Positions 27,802 through 36,892 of a stretch of DNA of 64,000 bases are shown in pieces (within the stretch, counting starts at the first letter, position 1; every line of letters begins with the position of its first letter). Location: contig NZ_JAMSKT010000015.1 of NCBI RefSeq assembly GCF_023806125.1, positions 1 through 64,000 on the forward strand, read 5' to 3'. The stretch is from Clostridium caldaquaticum. Lineage in GTDB: Bacteria; Bacillota; Clostridia; Clostridiales; Clostridiaceae. The position numbers and the translations under genes were made by a program. The notes beneath the pieces are model-generated. The model worked only from the letters and a program-made list of their open reading frames with translations, was not told the DNA's origin and did no database searches.

Positions 27802-28847
27802 TAAAAAACTTTTTTAGAGAAGACTTAAAGGATTTTAAGCCCTATGATGCAGAAAAAAATGAATACAGGATTAGAATGGATGCAAATGAAAGTTATTTAC
27901 ACTTTCCTGATGAACTGAAAGAAAAACTTTTAGAAGCAGTAAAAGACTTTGCACTTAATAGATATCCAGACCCAACTGCCAGTGATGTTTGCAGAGCCTA
28001 TGCAGATTACGCAAAAGTAGATTTCAACAGTTTAATGGCAGGAAATGGCTCTGATGAGCTTATTCAGATAACGTCAAATGCCTTTATAAATGACGGTGAT
28101 AAAGTAATGATATTAAGTCCCGATTTTTCAATGTATAATATTTACATTAAATTAGCTGGGGGAATTCCTATAGTGTTTGATTTAGATGAAGACTTTAAGC
28201 TGAATGCTGAAGAACTTATAGATAATGTCAATAGAGAAGAAGTTAAGCTTTTATTTATATCAAACCCTAATAATCCAACAGGTGGAGTAATATCAAGAGA
28301 AACAATTATAAAGATAATAGAAGGCTGTAATTGCATTGTAGTAATTGACGAAGCTTACTATGAGTTTTACGGAAAGACAGTAATTGACCTAATAGATAAA
28401 TATGAAAATCTAATAGTACTTAGAACTTGTTCTAAGGCAATGGGACTTGCTGCACTCAGAGTAGGATTTTTGGCTTCAAACAAAATATTGTTAAATGAGC
28501 TGAGGAAGGCAAAACCGCCTTATAACTTAAATGCTGTGACCCAAACTATAGCAGAAGTTGTACTTAGAGAGACAGAGATTATTAACAGTAATATTAAAGC
28601 TATACTTGAAGAAAGAGAGTTTCTTCTTCAGGGACTTAAAGAAATTGAAAATATAAAAATATATCCAACAAATTCTAATTTTGTTACAATAAAAGTAAAT
28701 GATGCGGAGAAAGTAAACAAGAAGTTTTTAGAAGAAGGAATAAAGGTTAGAAGCTTCAAGGCTGGAAGACTTAAAAATTGTCTGAGAATAACTGTAGGCA
28801 GCAGAGCAGAAAATGAAGAATTTTTAAAAGTTCTAAGGAGAGTTTAG
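27798..28847 (+). CDS. hisC: Histidinol-phosphate aminotransferase
   Basis: The 349-residue fold-type I PLP enzyme converts imidazole acetol phosphate to histidinol phosphate. Motifs: [12 protein letters not shown] at the N-terminus, [38 protein letters not shown] and the PLP-lysine region [18 protein letters not shown]. It starts in an ATGA overlap with hisD, so it is translationally coupled. The stop is one base before hisB. No histidinol-phosphatase gene occurs in the operon to use its product. Confidence 0.96.
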   Translation: MIKNFFREDLKDFKPYDAEKNEYRIRMDANESYLHFPDELKEKLLEAVKDFALNRYPDPTASDVCRAYADYAKVDFNSLMAGNGSDELIQITSNAFINDGDKVMILSPDFSMYNIYIKLAGGIPIVFDLDEDFKLNAEELIDNVNREEVKLLFISNPNNPTGGVISRETIIKIIEGCNCIVVIDEAYYEFYGKTVIDLIDKYENLIVLRTCSKAMGLAALRVGFLASNKILLNELRKAKPPYNLNAVTQTIAEVVLRETEIINSNIKAILEEREFLLQGLKEIENIKIYPTNSNFVTIKVNDAEKVNKKFLEEGIKVRSFKAGRLKNCLRITVGSRAENEEFLKVLRRV

Positions 28848-28848
28848 T

Positions 28849-29436
28849 ATGTATAGAAGTGCTAAGGTAGTTAGAAAAACTAATGAAACAAACATTGAAA
28901 TAAATCTGAATTTAGATGGAGAAGGAAATTTTGCTGGAGGTACAGGAATAGGTTTCTTTGATCATATGCTTAATCTTTTTGCAAAGCATGGACAATTTGA
29001 TTTAAGCATAAAGGCTGAAGGAGATTTATTTGTAGACTCTCATCACACTGTAGAAGATGTAGGAATTGTATTAGGAGCCTGCATTAAAGAAGTTTTAAAA
29101 GATAAAAGCGGAATAAAACGCTATGGAACAAGTTTTGTACCAATGGATGAAACGTTAGCCACAGTTTCCGTGGATATAAGCGGAAGACCATATTTAGTCT
29201 TGGAAGCTGACTTTACAGTAGATAAACTGGGAAATTTTGATACCGAGATGATTGAAGAATTTTTTAGGGCAGTAGCAGTGAATGCAGGACTTACTCTTCA
29301 CTGCAGGGTGTTATACGGTAAAAATAACCATCATAAAGCAGAAGCAATGTTTAAAGCTTTTGGAAGGGCTTTAGGTGAAGCTGTTACTATTGACACTAGA
29401 ATAAAAGGAGTTTTATCTACTAAGGGGTCTTTGTAG
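28849..29436 (+). CDS. hisB: Imidazoleglycerol-phosphate dehydratase (monofunctional)
   Basis: The 195-residue IGPD dehydrates imidazole glycerol phosphate to imidazole acetol phosphate. Two metal-binding repeats are visible: [13 protein letters not shown] with [11 protein letters not shown], and [20 protein letters not shown]. There is no fused phosphatase domain, unlike enterobacterial HisB. It follows hisC by one base; AAGGAGAG lies at the end of hisC. Length is typical for the monofunctional enzyme. Confidence 0.96.
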   Translation: MYRSAKVVRKTNETNIEINLNLDGEGNFAGGTGIGFFDHMLNLFAKHGQFDLSIKAEGDLFVDSHHTVEDVGIVLGACIKEVLKDKSGIKRYGTSFVPMDETLATVSVDISGRPYLVLEADFTVDKLGNFDTEMIEEFFRAVAVNAGLTLHCRVLYGKNNHHKAEAMFKAFGRALGEAVTIDTRIKGVLSTKGSL

Positions 29437-29460
29437 TTTTACTGAAAGGAGTGAAATTAT

Positions 29461-30060
29461 TTGATAGCTATTATAGATTATGGTATGGGAAACCTAAGGA
29501 GCGTTCAGAAGGCTTTAGAGTATTTAGATGTTCCTTCAAAAATAACTTCTGATATAGAAGAGATAAAAAACAGCAGTAAAATTATAATACCTGGTGTTGG
29601 AGCTTTTCCTGATGCTATGGAGAATATGAAAAAAATGGGTTTGGATATTGTTGTAAAAGAGGAAGCAAAAAAAGGCAAGGGAATTTTAGGAATTTGCCTA
29701 GGAATGCAGCTTTTGTTTGAAGAAAGTGAAGAAATAATAAAATGTGAAGGTCTTGGACTGTTTAAAGGAAGCATAAAAAAGATAAAAGGAAATGTTAAAG
29801 TACCTCATATGGGATGGAACAATCTTATCTTTGAAGAAGATTGCAGGCTGCTTTATGGAGTAAAAGAAGGCAGTTATGTATATTTTGTCCATTCTTATTA
29901 CGCAGAAATAGGCCAGGAGAAAATATTAAATGCTTATACTTTATATGACAGAAAAATACCAGGTATTGTAAGTAAAGACAATGTATTTGGAATGCAGTTT
30001 CACCCTGAAAAAAGCGGAGATTGTGGGATAAAGATGCTTAAAAATTTCGGTGAGCTGTAG
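29461..30060 (+). CDS. hisH: Imidazole glycerol phosphate synthase, glutaminase subunit
   Basis: The 199-residue class I glutamine amidotransferase supplies ammonia to HisF. The triad is visible: Cys in [12 protein letters not shown], His and Glu in [10 protein letters not shown]. The start [20 protein letters not shown] is the classic HisH N-terminus and uses a TTG codon behind AAAGGAGTG. It sits between hisB and hisA, with HisF two genes downstream. Confidence 0.96.
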   Translation: MIAIIDYGMGNLRSVQKALEYLDVPSKITSDIEEIKNSSKIIIPGVGAFPDAMENMKKMGLDIVVKEEAKKGKGILGICLGMQLLFEESEEIIKCEGLGLFKGSIKKIKGNVKVPHMGWNNLIFEEDCRLLYGVKEGSYVYFVHSYYAEIGQEKILNAYTLYDRKIPGIVSKDNVFGMQFHPEKSGDCGIKMLKNFGEL

Positions 30061-30082
30061 TATTGGACTGGAGGAAGTTGAA

Positions 30083-30802
30083 ATGATTATTTATCCTGCT
30101 ATGGATTTAAAAGATGGAAAATGTGTAAGACTTTATCAAGGAGAGTTTTCAAGTTCACAGGTGGTTGCAGATGACCCTGTTTCTACAGCTTTAAAATTTA
30201 AAGAAGCAGGTTCAGAGTATATTCATATGGTTGATTTAGACGGGGCCTTGAAGGGAAATGTTAAAAATTTAGAGATTATAACTATGGTTATAGAAAGAGT
30301 TAAGCTGCCAATACAGTTAGGAGGAGGTATAAGAGATATTAATACTATAGAAGCTTTAATTAAGGCTGGTATTAGTAGAGTTATACTTGGTACAGCTGCA
30401 CTTAATAATCCGGATTTGGTTAAAGAAGCTGTAAAAAAGTTTGGAGATAAAATTGCAGTTGGAATAGATGCAAGAGATGGCTTTGTAGCAATAGAAGGCT
30501 GGGTTAAGCTTAGCAAAGTAAACTATATTGATTTTGGGAAAAAGATGGAAGAAATAGGAGTTAAAACTATAATCTTTACAGACATAAGCAAAGATGGTAC
30601 TTTAACTGGACCGAATTTTGAAGCTACAGGACTTCTGAATGAAAGTGTATCCTGTGACATAATCGCTTCAGGGGGAATTAAAGATATTGAAGATATAAAA
30701 ATACTAACTAGTATGAATTTACATGGTGCAATTACAGGAAAGGCTATATACAGTAAAACTATTTCATTAGAAGAAGCTATAAAGGTTGGAAGAGGTGTAT
30801 AG
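30083..30802 (+). CDS. hisA: Phosphoribosylformimino-5-aminoimidazole carboxamide ribotide isomerase
   Basis: The 239-residue TIM-barrel isomerase opens the ribose of ProFAR by an Amadori rearrangement. [20 protein letters not shown] starts the protein, with the catalytic Asp in the first strand. VQLGGGIRD-type text ([12 protein letters not shown]), [11 protein letters not shown] and [11 protein letters not shown] are the phosphate-binding parts. I chose the ATG at 30083 behind GGAGGAAG; an upstream alternative would lie inside hisH. The stop is one base before the hisF ATG. Confidence 0.96.
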   Translation: MIIYPAMDLKDGKCVRLYQGEFSSSQVVADDPVSTALKFKEAGSEYIHMVDLDGALKGNVKNLEIITMVIERVKLPIQLGGGIRDINTIEALIKAGISRVILGTAALNNPDLVKEAVKKFGDKIAVGIDARDGFVAIEGWVKLSKVNYIDFGKKMEEIGVKTIIFTDISKDGTLTGPNFEATGLLNESVSCDIIASGGIKDIEDIKILTSMNLHGAITGKAIYSKTISLEEAIKVGRGV

Positions 30803-30803
30803 C

Positions 30804-31565
30804 ATGCTTACAAAAAGAATAATACCTTGTCTGGATGTAAATATGGGAAGAGTTGTTAAGGGAGTAAACTTTGTAAACTTAAAAGATGTAGGTGACCCTG
30901 TAGAAATTGCAAAGTTTTATAATATTGAAGGTGCTGATGAAATAGTTTTTTTAGATATAACCGCAACTCACGAAGGAAGAAAAACAATGATTGATGTAGT
31001 TGAAAGGACTGCAGAGCAGGTTTTTATACCTCTTACTGTAGGTGGAGGAATAAGCACAGTAGAAGGTTTTAAAGAGATTTTAAGGGCAGGTGCTGATAAA
31101 ATTTCAGTAAATTCTGCTGCTATTAGAAACCCAAATTTAGTCTGTGATGCTGCTAGAATGTTTGGAAGACAATGTGTGGTTGTTGCTATAGACGGAAAGA
31201 AAAGAGCAGATAATTCCGGTTGGAATGTATTTATAAATGGAGGAAGAATAGATACGGGTTTAGATGCTGTAGAGTGGGCTAAAAAAGTGGAAAGCTTAGG
31301 AGCAGGAGAAATACTTTTAACAAGTATGGATGCAGATGGAACTAAAAATGGCTATGATATTGAACTGACAAATGCCATAGCTGATAGTGTAAATATTCCA
31401 GTTATAGCTTCCGGCGGTTGTGGAAAACTTGAACATTTTACTGAAGTATTTCAAAAAACTAAGGCAGATGCAGCCTTGGCAGCTTCTTTATTTCACTATA
31501 GAGAATTAACTATAGCAGAAGTAAAGCAGTCTATTAAAAATAGCGGTATTGAAGTTAGAATTTAA
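30804..31565 (+). CDS. hisF: Imidazole glycerol phosphate synthase, cyclase subunit
   Basis: The 253-residue TIM barrel forms imidazole glycerol phosphate and AICAR using ammonia from HisH. It begins [20 protein letters not shown], with the catalytic Asp11. [42 protein letters not shown] (second catalytic Asp) and [10 protein letters not shown] follow. The ATG at 30804 follows AGAGGTG. It is one base after hisA; the two half-barrel relatives are adjacent, as in most his operons. Confidence 0.97.
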   Translation: MLTKRIIPCLDVNMGRVVKGVNFVNLKDVGDPVEIAKFYNIEGADEIVFLDITATHEGRKTMIDVVERTAEQVFIPLTVGGGISTVEGFKEILRAGADKISVNSAAIRNPNLVCDAARMFGRQCVVVAIDGKKRADNSGWNVFINGGRIDTGLDAVEWAKKVESLGAGEILLTSMDADGTKNGYDIELTNAIADSVNIPVIASGGCGKLEHFTEVFQKTKADAALAASLFHYRELTIAEVKQSIKNSGIEVRI

Positions 31566-31582
31566 AATTTAGGTGAGGGTTT

Positions 31583-31915
31583 ATGAATATTATAGATGGA
31601 ATTAGATTTGACAAGGGATTAGTACCTGCAATTATCCAGAATTATAAAACTGGGCAGGTATTGATGCTTGCTTATATGAATAGAGAGTCTTTTGAAAAAA
31701 CCTTAGAGACAGGTACAACATGGTTTTGGAGCAGGTCAAGGCAAAAGTATTGGAACAAAGGGGAAACTTCAGGGCATTTTCAGTATGTTAAAAGCATAAG
31801 CTTAGATTGTGATGGAGATACGCTTCTTATAAAAGTAGATCAGGTTGGAGCTGCCTGTCATACAGGAGAGGAAAGCTGTTTTTATAGAGAGGTTAAAATT
31901 GGAGGGAACAACTAA
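31583..31915 (+). CDS. hisI: Phosphoribosyl-AMP cyclohydrolase
   Basis: The 110-residue enzyme opens the adenine ring of PR-AMP. Metal and active-site segments are seen: [37 protein letters not shown] and [13 protein letters not shown], with the zinc-binding Cys and His. It is a single-domain protein; the hisE activity is encoded separately by the next gene, which starts directly after its TAA. AGGTGAGGG precedes the ATG. Confidence 0.96.
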   Translation: MNIIDGIRFDKGLVPAIIQNYKTGQVLMLAYMNRESFEKTLETGTTWFWSRSRQKYWNKGETSGHFQYVKSISLDCDGDTLLIKVDQVGAACHTGEESCFYREVKIGGNN

Positions 31916-32233
31916 ATGAGAGAAAAAAATGTATTACAGGAATTATATAATGTTATTGAAGATAGAAGGGATAATCCAATTGAAGGATCTTACACGAATT
32001 ATTTATTGGAAAAAGGTATAGATAAAATATTAAAAAAAGTTGGAGAAGAATGTTCTGAGGTAATAATAGGCAGTAAGAATAATAATAAAAATGAAATTAT
32101 ATATGAAATTTCTGATTTAACCTATCACCTTTTAGTACTAATGGTTTCTCAGGGTATTAAATTAGAAGATATAGAATCTGAACTTGAAAAAAGACGTGAG
32201 AAGATAGGTAACAAGAAGTCAGGATTGAAATAG
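31916..32233 (+). CDS. hisE: Phosphoribosyl-ATP pyrophosphatase
   Basis: The 105-residue all-helical MazG-like enzyme hydrolyses PR-ATP to [40 protein letters not shown] and [14 protein letters not shown] contain the acidic metal ligands. Its ATG follows the hisI stop with no gap, so the pair is a split version of the HisIE fusion of enterobacteria. Last gene of the his operon; I see no strong terminator right after it. Confidence 0.95.
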   Translation: MREKNVLQELYNVIEDRRDNPIEGSYTNYLLEKGIDKILKKVGEECSEVIIGSKNNNKNEIIYEISDLTYHLLVLMVSQGIKLEDIESELEKRREKIGNKKSGLK

Positions 32234-32264
32234 AATAAGTTTCTAAATATATTTTATTTGCCTA

Positions 32265-32293
32265 TTGCATATTATTTCAAAACGTGTTATTAT
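32265..32293 (+). promoter_or_regulatory. Probable promoter of the zinc-ribbon gene
   Basis: TTGCAT (32265-32270) is 17 bases from TATTAT (32288-32293). This would give a leader of about 120 bases containing the hairpin at 32330-32391. Confidence 0.45.
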
Positions 32294-32329
32294 AACATAG
32301 TGCTTATAGTCTTAATGATTGTTGGCAGC

Positions 32330-32391
32330 AGATTTAAATTAGATCAACATATCCTCTTTTAAGGAATCTATGTTAGTCAATTTTTAAATCT
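32330..32391 (+). promoter_or_regulatory. Long hairpin in the 5' leader of the zinc-ribbon gene
   Basis: AGATTTAAA (32330-32338) pairs with TTTAAATCT (32383-32391). After an internal loop AACATA pairs with TATGTT, and TCC with GGA at the tip. The hairpin ends eleven bases before the AAAAGGAGG ribosome site. It has no T tract, so it is not a terminator; a role in stability or temperature-dependent translation is possible. Confidence 0.6.
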
Positions 32392-32419
32392 AATATTTCA
32401 GAAAAGGAGGAATGTTGAA

Positions 32420-32596
32420 ATGGCAGATAAGAATCTAGTATGTAAAGATTGCGAAAAAGATTTCGTATTTACAGAAGGCGAGCAGGCTTTCTACAAAGAA
32501 AAAGGATTTGAAAATGAACCACAAAGATGCCCAGAATGCAGAAAAGCAAGAAAGGCTCAAAGAAACAATAACAACAATAGAGGATTTAGAAGATAG
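32420..32596 (+). CDS. Small zinc-ribbon protein (58 residues)
   Basis: The peptide starts MADKNLVCKDCEKDF and contains two CxxC pairs, VCKDCEKDF and CPECRKARK, about 30 residues apart. A basic Asn/Arg-rich tail (RNNNNNRGFRR) follows. This matches the small probable zinc-ribbon family (zf-trcl type) common in clostridia. A role in binding nucleic acid is inferred from the basic tail. AAAAGGAGG lies 10 bases before the ATG. It has its own leader and a strong terminator, so it is monocistronic. Confidence 0.85.
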   Translation: MADKNLVCKDCEKDFVFTEGEQAFYKEKGFENEPQRCPECRKARKAQRNNNNNRGFRR

Positions 32597-32614
32597 TTCT
32601 AATATTGTATGTTT

Positions 32615-32647
32615 ACCCTGCAGGATTCATCCTGCAGGGTTTTTTAA
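32615..32647 (+). terminator. Terminator of the zinc-ribbon gene
   Basis: A perfect 11-bp stem, ACCCTGCAGGA / TCCTGCAGGGT, has a TTCA tetraloop and is followed by TTTTTT. Confidence 0.93.
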
Positions 32648-32651
32648 AATT

Positions 32652-33098
32652 TTAATAGCAAATAAAATAATCTATTCTTCTTGTATCAACTCCAAAATAA
32701 ACCCATCTACGGCCATTCCATCTAAAGCCTGATACAGAACGTCTGCCAACAAAAGTTAAATATGCCCAGAAACTTCTTCCTCCTTTTAGCCATAAGTAAA
32801 CAAATCTAAATCTGCAAGGTCTTAATGCACCTGGATCTACTGCTAAAACTCCAGGGGTTCCAGCACCAAGGCTTTGAGCTTGAGATAGTGAAGGTGTAAA
32901 ACTAGGTGGCGGCGTTGCAGGTGTACCAGGTTCACCTCCAGGTGTGCCAAAAGGTGGTCTAGGCGGAGTTACGCCTCCCCCTGGGAATGGAAATTGCTGA
33001 CGGTATAATGGGCAGCTAAAAGGTGGGGTGAATTCAAAGAAATCATCTTCGTCATCAAAGGTAAAAGGTTCAAAATCGTTAAAGTTATCTTCGTACAT
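32652..33098 (-). CDS. Proline-rich protein with aromatic/Arg-rich C-terminus, unknown function
   Basis: This 148-residue protein has three zones. The first is an acidic, Phe-rich start (FDDEDDFFEF). A Pro/Gly/Thr low-complexity stretch follows (about 40-90, with PFPGGGVTPPRPPFGTPGG). The last 55 residues are dense in Arg, Phe, Trp and Tyr, for example RWNGRRWVYFGVDTRRIDYF. There is no signal peptide or membrane segment. AAAGGAG precedes the ATG. The composition suggests a surface or spore-coat-like structural protein, but I recognise no family and this is inference. Confidence 0.7.
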   Translation of the reverse strand: MYEDNFNDFEPFTFDDEDDFFEFTPPFSCPLYRQQFPFPGGGVTPPRPPFGTPGGEPGTPATPPPSFTPSLSQAQSLGAGTPGVLAVDPGALRPCRFRFVYLWLKGGRSFWAYLTFVGRRSVSGFRWNGRRWVYFGVDTRRIDYFICY

Positions 33099-33264
33099 TA
33101 AAATGCTCCTTTAAAAAAGATTTCATTACATTTTATGTTATAAGTGTAAAATTGGTTAATGTTTTTTGTTAATCTATAAGACATAAAAAAAATTATGGTA
33201 TAATGTGTTTACTATTTAAAAAATAAGTGGGAAGTTTTAAAAATGTTTATAAAGGAGATTAAAA

Positions 33265-33759
33265 ATGGAAGTTATAAGTTTTAAAGTTAATATGAAAACA
33301 GCCTATTCAGATACAGCACTTATTAAAGGTGGGTGGATTGCAGAAGAAAAAGATAAGCTTTATTATAAAATAAAAGATAAATATAGATATAATTATATAA
33401 TTAAGAGTTTTGGCAAAATAAGAGTAAGTGAGATTCAATGCATATTAAATACTGAACAAAAGCTAAGTTATGAAGATATGTTTGAATTTAATTTTGAAGA
33501 TGCTTGGAGGATTCTTTGGAACAAGAGCTTTATTCCAGAATCTCTGGAAATACTAATTGAAAAAAACATTTTTGATAGATTAGTACAAAATGGATGGAAA
33601 CCTGCTGTACTTGGAGTAATTGAGTATGTAGAAAATGGTAATTATTTAAGTTATTATTATCCTGCTCCTGAAGGAGAAAATTTATATAAAATTGTTGATG
33701 ACAACCCAGGAGATGTTTTAAAACTTTTAGTAAAGCTTAAGAGTTTAAATATTCTTTAA
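33265..33759 (+). CDS. Hypothetical protein, 164 residues
   Basis: I do not recognise this protein. It is soluble and rich in Tyr, Lys and Ile, with mixed alpha/beta character (VISFKVNMKTAYSDTALIKG at the start). A helix-rich centre contains MFEFNFEDAWRILWNKSFIP, and DNPGDVLKLLVKLKSL lies near the end. AAAGGAG lies seven bases before the ATG, and codon use looks like that of neighbouring genes. It is a single gene between a divergent proline-rich protein gene and adhE1. Confidence 0.75.
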   Translation: MEVISFKVNMKTAYSDTALIKGGWIAEEKDKLYYKIKDKYRYNYIIKSFGKIRVSEIQCILNTEQKLSYEDMFEFNFEDAWRILWNKSFIPESLEILIEKNIFDRLVQNGWKPAVLGVIEYVENGNYLSYYYPAPEGENLYKIVDDNPGDVLKLLVKLKSLNIL

Positions 33760-34032
33760 GTAAATATCGTTAAAACTTTAAGTGAATATTTTTTGCAAGT
33801 TATAAATTAATAAATTCATATGTAAGTTTAAATAATAATTTTTGTTCAGATTTATTGTTAAAAAATATACAGCAATTCAAAAGTAATTTCTTTTGTATTT
33901 AATATATGAATATTTATGTTAAGTACATAGTTTTGCAAATCGTTTTCAAGAAACCTTGAAAATGCTTATTTTGTAGAAATGAGATGAATAAAAAATTTTA
34001 AAATAAATTTGTATAAATTTTAACAAAAGCTA

Positions 34033-34086
34033 TTGATTTTTTATAAAAGGCAATATATAATAAAAATGTAGTTAAAAGTTTAACAA
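34033..34086 (+). promoter_or_regulatory. adhE1 promoter with a Rex-type operator at the start site
   Basis: TTGATT (34033-34038) and TATAAT (34056-34061) are 17 bases apart. Directly downstream, 34069-34086 reads TAGTTAAAAGTTTAACAA, one mismatch from the Rex consensus TTGTTAA-N4-TTAACAA. The operator covers the expected start site, so Rex should repress when NAD+/NADH is high. The 400 bases between the 164-residue gene and adhE1 show no other gene. Confidence 0.75.
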
Positions 34087-34161
34087 ACTTTTGGTACATA
34101 ATGGTGTTAAGAATGCAATTTGATATTCAAGAAAAATTTATGAATATAAGGAGGTAACATT

Positions 34162-36759
34162 ATGAAAGTTACAAACATGGAAGAATTAGCTTTAAGAATT
34201 GAACAAATCAGGGAAGCTCAAAAGAAGTTTGCTACTTATACACAAGAACAGGTAGATGAAATTTTCAGACAAGCTGCCATGGCTGCAAACAATGCAAGAA
34301 TAAAATTAGCTAAAATGGCTGTTGAAGAAACTGGTATGGGAATAGTTGAAGACAAGGTTATTAAAAATCACTTTGCTTCAGAATATATATACAATCAATA
34401 TAAAGACGAAAAAACATGTGGAGTTATAGAGACAGACGAAGCTTTTGGTATAACAAAGGTTGCAGAGCCAATAGGAGTTATAGCTGCTATAGTTCCAACA
34501 ACAAATCCAACTTCTACAGCAATTTTTAAGGCACTTATAGCTTTAAAAACAAGAAATGGTATTATTTTCTCACCACACCCAAGAGCAAAGAATGCTACAA
34601 TAGCTGCTGCTAAAATAGTTTTAGATGCTGCTGTTAAAGCTGGTGCACCAGAAGGAATAATTGGCTGGATAGATGAACCAACAGTTGAAATGTCTCAAAT
34701 GGTTATGGCACAGGCTGATATAATACTTGCAACTGGTGGACCAGGAATGGTAAAAGCTGCATACTCTTCAGGAAAGCCAGCTATCGGTGTTGGAGCAGGA
34801 AATACACCAGCTATTATAGATGAAACAGCTCATTTAAAGATGGCTGTAAGTTCAATACTTTTATCAAAGACTTTTGATAATGGTGTAATATGTGCATCTG
34901 AGCAAACAGTTATTGTAATGGATGAAGTTTATGATGAAGTAAAGAATGAATTTATAGAAAGAGGAGCTTACTTCTTAAAAGGTGAAGAAGTAGATAAAGT
35001 AAGAAATGTTATATTAAAGAATGGAGCATTAAATGCAGCAATAGTTGGACAACCTGCTTATAAAATAGCTGCAATGGCAGGAGTAACTGTTCCAGAGGAT
35101 GCTAAGGTTTTAATTGGAGAAGTTGAATCTGTAGAACTTGAGGAAGCCTTCTCCCACGAAAAGTTATCACCGGTACTTGGTATGTATAGAGTAAAGAGCT
35201 TTGATGAAGCACTTCAAAAGGCTGCTAGACTTATTGAGCTAGGCGGGTTTGGACATACTTCTGTTCTTTACACTGATCAGGTTAAATGCAAAGACAGAAT
35301 TGAAAAATTCGGTGCTGCTATGAAAACTGGTAGAACAATTATTAATATGCCGTCTTCACAAGGTGCTATTGGAGATATTTATAACTTTAGATTAGCTCCA
35401 TCACTTACTCTTGGTTGCGGTTCTTGGGGTGGAAACTCTGTATCAGAAAACGTTGGGGTAAAACATCTTTTAAACATTAAGAACGTAGCTGAGAGGAGAG
35501 AGAATATGCTTTGGTTTAGAGTTCCAGAAAAAGTTTATTTTAAATATGGTAGCTTACCAGTTGCTTTAAGAGAATTAAAGGATTTAGGAAAGAAGAAAGC
35601 ATTTGTAGTAACAGATAAGGTATTATATGATTTAGGCTTTGTGGATACAGTTACAAAGGTGCTTGAAGAGATTGGTGTGGACTATAAGGTGTTCTTTGAT
35701 GTTGCACCAGACCCAACACTTGCTACAGCAAGAAAAGGTGCTGCTGAAATGAAGAGTTTTGAGCCAGATACAATTATTGCAGTAGGTGGAGGTTCACCAA
35801 TGGATGCTGCTAAGATTATGTGGGTATTATATGAGCATCCAGAAGTAAAATTTGAAGATTTAGCAATGAGATTTTTGGATATAAGAAAGAGAGTATACAG
35901 ATTCCCTGTTATGGGACAAAAGGCTATGATGGTTGCTATTCCTACTTCAGCAGGAACTGGTTCAGAAGTAACTCCATTTGCAGTTATAACTGATGAGAAG
36001 ACAGGAATAAAATATCCACTTGCTGATTATGAATTAACTCCAGATATGGCTATAGTTGATGCAGAACTTATGATGAAGATGCCAAGAGGTTTAACAGCTG
36101 CTTCAGGTATAGATGCTTTAACTCATGCTTTAGAAGCTTATGTATCAGTACTTGCTTCAGAATATACAAATGGTTTAGCACTTGAAGCTATAAGATTAAT
36201 ATTTAAATATCTTCCAGCTGCATATAACGAAGGAACTACAAATATTAAGGCAAGAGAAAAAATGGCACATGCTTCTACAATAGCTGGTATGGCGTTTGCA
36301 AATGCATTCCTTGGAGTATGTCACTCAATGGCACATAAATTAGGAGCTGCACATCATATACCACACGGAGTTGCTAATGCTCTTATGATAGATGAAGTTA
36401 TTAGATTTAATGCTGTTGATAATCCAAGAAAGCAAACTGCGTTCCCACAATACAAGTATCCAGTTGCTAAAACTAGATATGCTAAGATTGCAGATTACCT
36501 AAATCTTGGTGGAAATACTGAAGAGGAAAAGGTTGAACTTTTAATTAAGGCTATAGATGAATTAAAGGATGCTGTAGGAATGCCAAAAACAATTAAAGAT
36601 GCTGGAGTATCAGAAAGAAACTTCTATGCTAGCTTAGATGAAATGGCAGAGCAAGCTTTCGATGACCAATGTACAGGAGCTAATCCAAGATATCCATTAA
36701 TAAGCGAAATTAAGCAAATGTATATAAATGCATTTGAAGGAACCAAGGTAGAAGAATAA
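34162..36759 (+). CDS. adhE1: Bifunctional acetaldehyde-CoA/alcohol dehydrogenase AdhE (copy 1)
   Basis: The 865-residue enzyme reduces acetyl-CoA to acetaldehyde and then ethanol (or the butyryl equivalents), consuming NADH. The N-terminal aldehyde dehydrogenase (1-440) has [26 protein letters not shown] and the catalytic Cys in [10 protein letters not shown] (near residue 245). The C-terminal iron alcohol dehydrogenase (450-865) has [34 protein letters not shown] and metal-site segments [12 protein letters not shown] and [17 protein letters not shown]. AdhE forms spirosome filaments. AAGGAGG precedes the ATG. A Rex-type promoter lies upstream and a terminator separates it from copy 2. Confidence 0.97.
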   Translation: MKVTNMEELALRIEQIREAQKKFATYTQEQVDEIFRQAAMAANNARIKLAKMAVEETGMGIVEDKVIKNHFASEYIYNQYKDEKTCGVIETDEAFGITKVAEPIGVIAAIVPTTNPTSTAIFKALIALKTRNGIIFSPHPRAKNATIAAAKIVLDAAVKAGAPEGIIGWIDEPTVEMSQMVMAQADIILATGGPGMVKAAYSSGKPAIGVGAGNTPAIIDETAHLKMAVSSILLSKTFDNGVICASEQTVIVMDEVYDEVKNEFIERGAYFLKGEEVDKVRNVILKNGALNAAIVGQPAYKIAAMAGVTVPEDAKVLIGEVESVELEEAFSHEKLSPVLGMYRVKSFDEALQKAARLIELGGFGHTSVLYTDQVKCKDRIEKFGAAMKTGRTIINMPSSQGAIGDIYNFRLAPSLTLGCGSWGGNSVSENVGVKHLLNIKNVAERRENMLWFRVPEKVYFKYGSLPVALRELKDLGKKKAFVVTDKVLYDLGFVDTVTKVLEEIGVDYKVFFDVAPDPTLATARKGAAEMKSFEPDTIIAVGGGSPMDAAKIMWVLYEHPEVKFEDLAMRFLDIRKRVYRFPVMGQKAMMVAIPTSAGTGSEVTPFAVITDEKTGIKYPLADYELTPDMAIVDAELMMKMPRGLTAASGIDALTHALEAYVSVLASEYTNGLALEAIRLIFKYLPAAYNEGTTNIKAREKMAHASTIAGMAFANAFLGVCHSMAHKLGAAHHIPHGVANALMIDEVIRFNAVDNPRKQTAFPQYKYPVAKTRYAKIADYLNLGGNTEEEKVELLIKAIDELKDAVGMPKTIKDAGVSERNFYASLDEMAEQAFDDQCTGANPRYPLISEIKQMYINAFEGTKVEE

Positions 36760-36767
36760 TAAATTTT

Positions 36768-36810
36768 AAAAAGATCCGCAGGAGAAATCAAGCGGATCTT
36801 TTTTTCTTTT
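36768..36810 (+). terminator. Terminator between adhE1 and adhE2
   Basis: AAAAAGATCCGC pairs with GCGGATCTTTTT around a 12-base loop, then TTTTCTTTT. It makes the two adhE genes largely separate transcription units. Confidence 0.88.
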
Positions 36811-36892
36811 CGTTTTGTATCGTATTAAAAATTTTTATTTTAACATATACTAAACCTGTCTATTATCTATTAAATAATGAGAGGTGTAACTA

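Noticed and set aside
33851-33875. Second Rex-like site (TTGTTAAAAAATATACAGCAA) upstream of adhE1
   Set aside because: Only the left half matches; the right half is too divergent.
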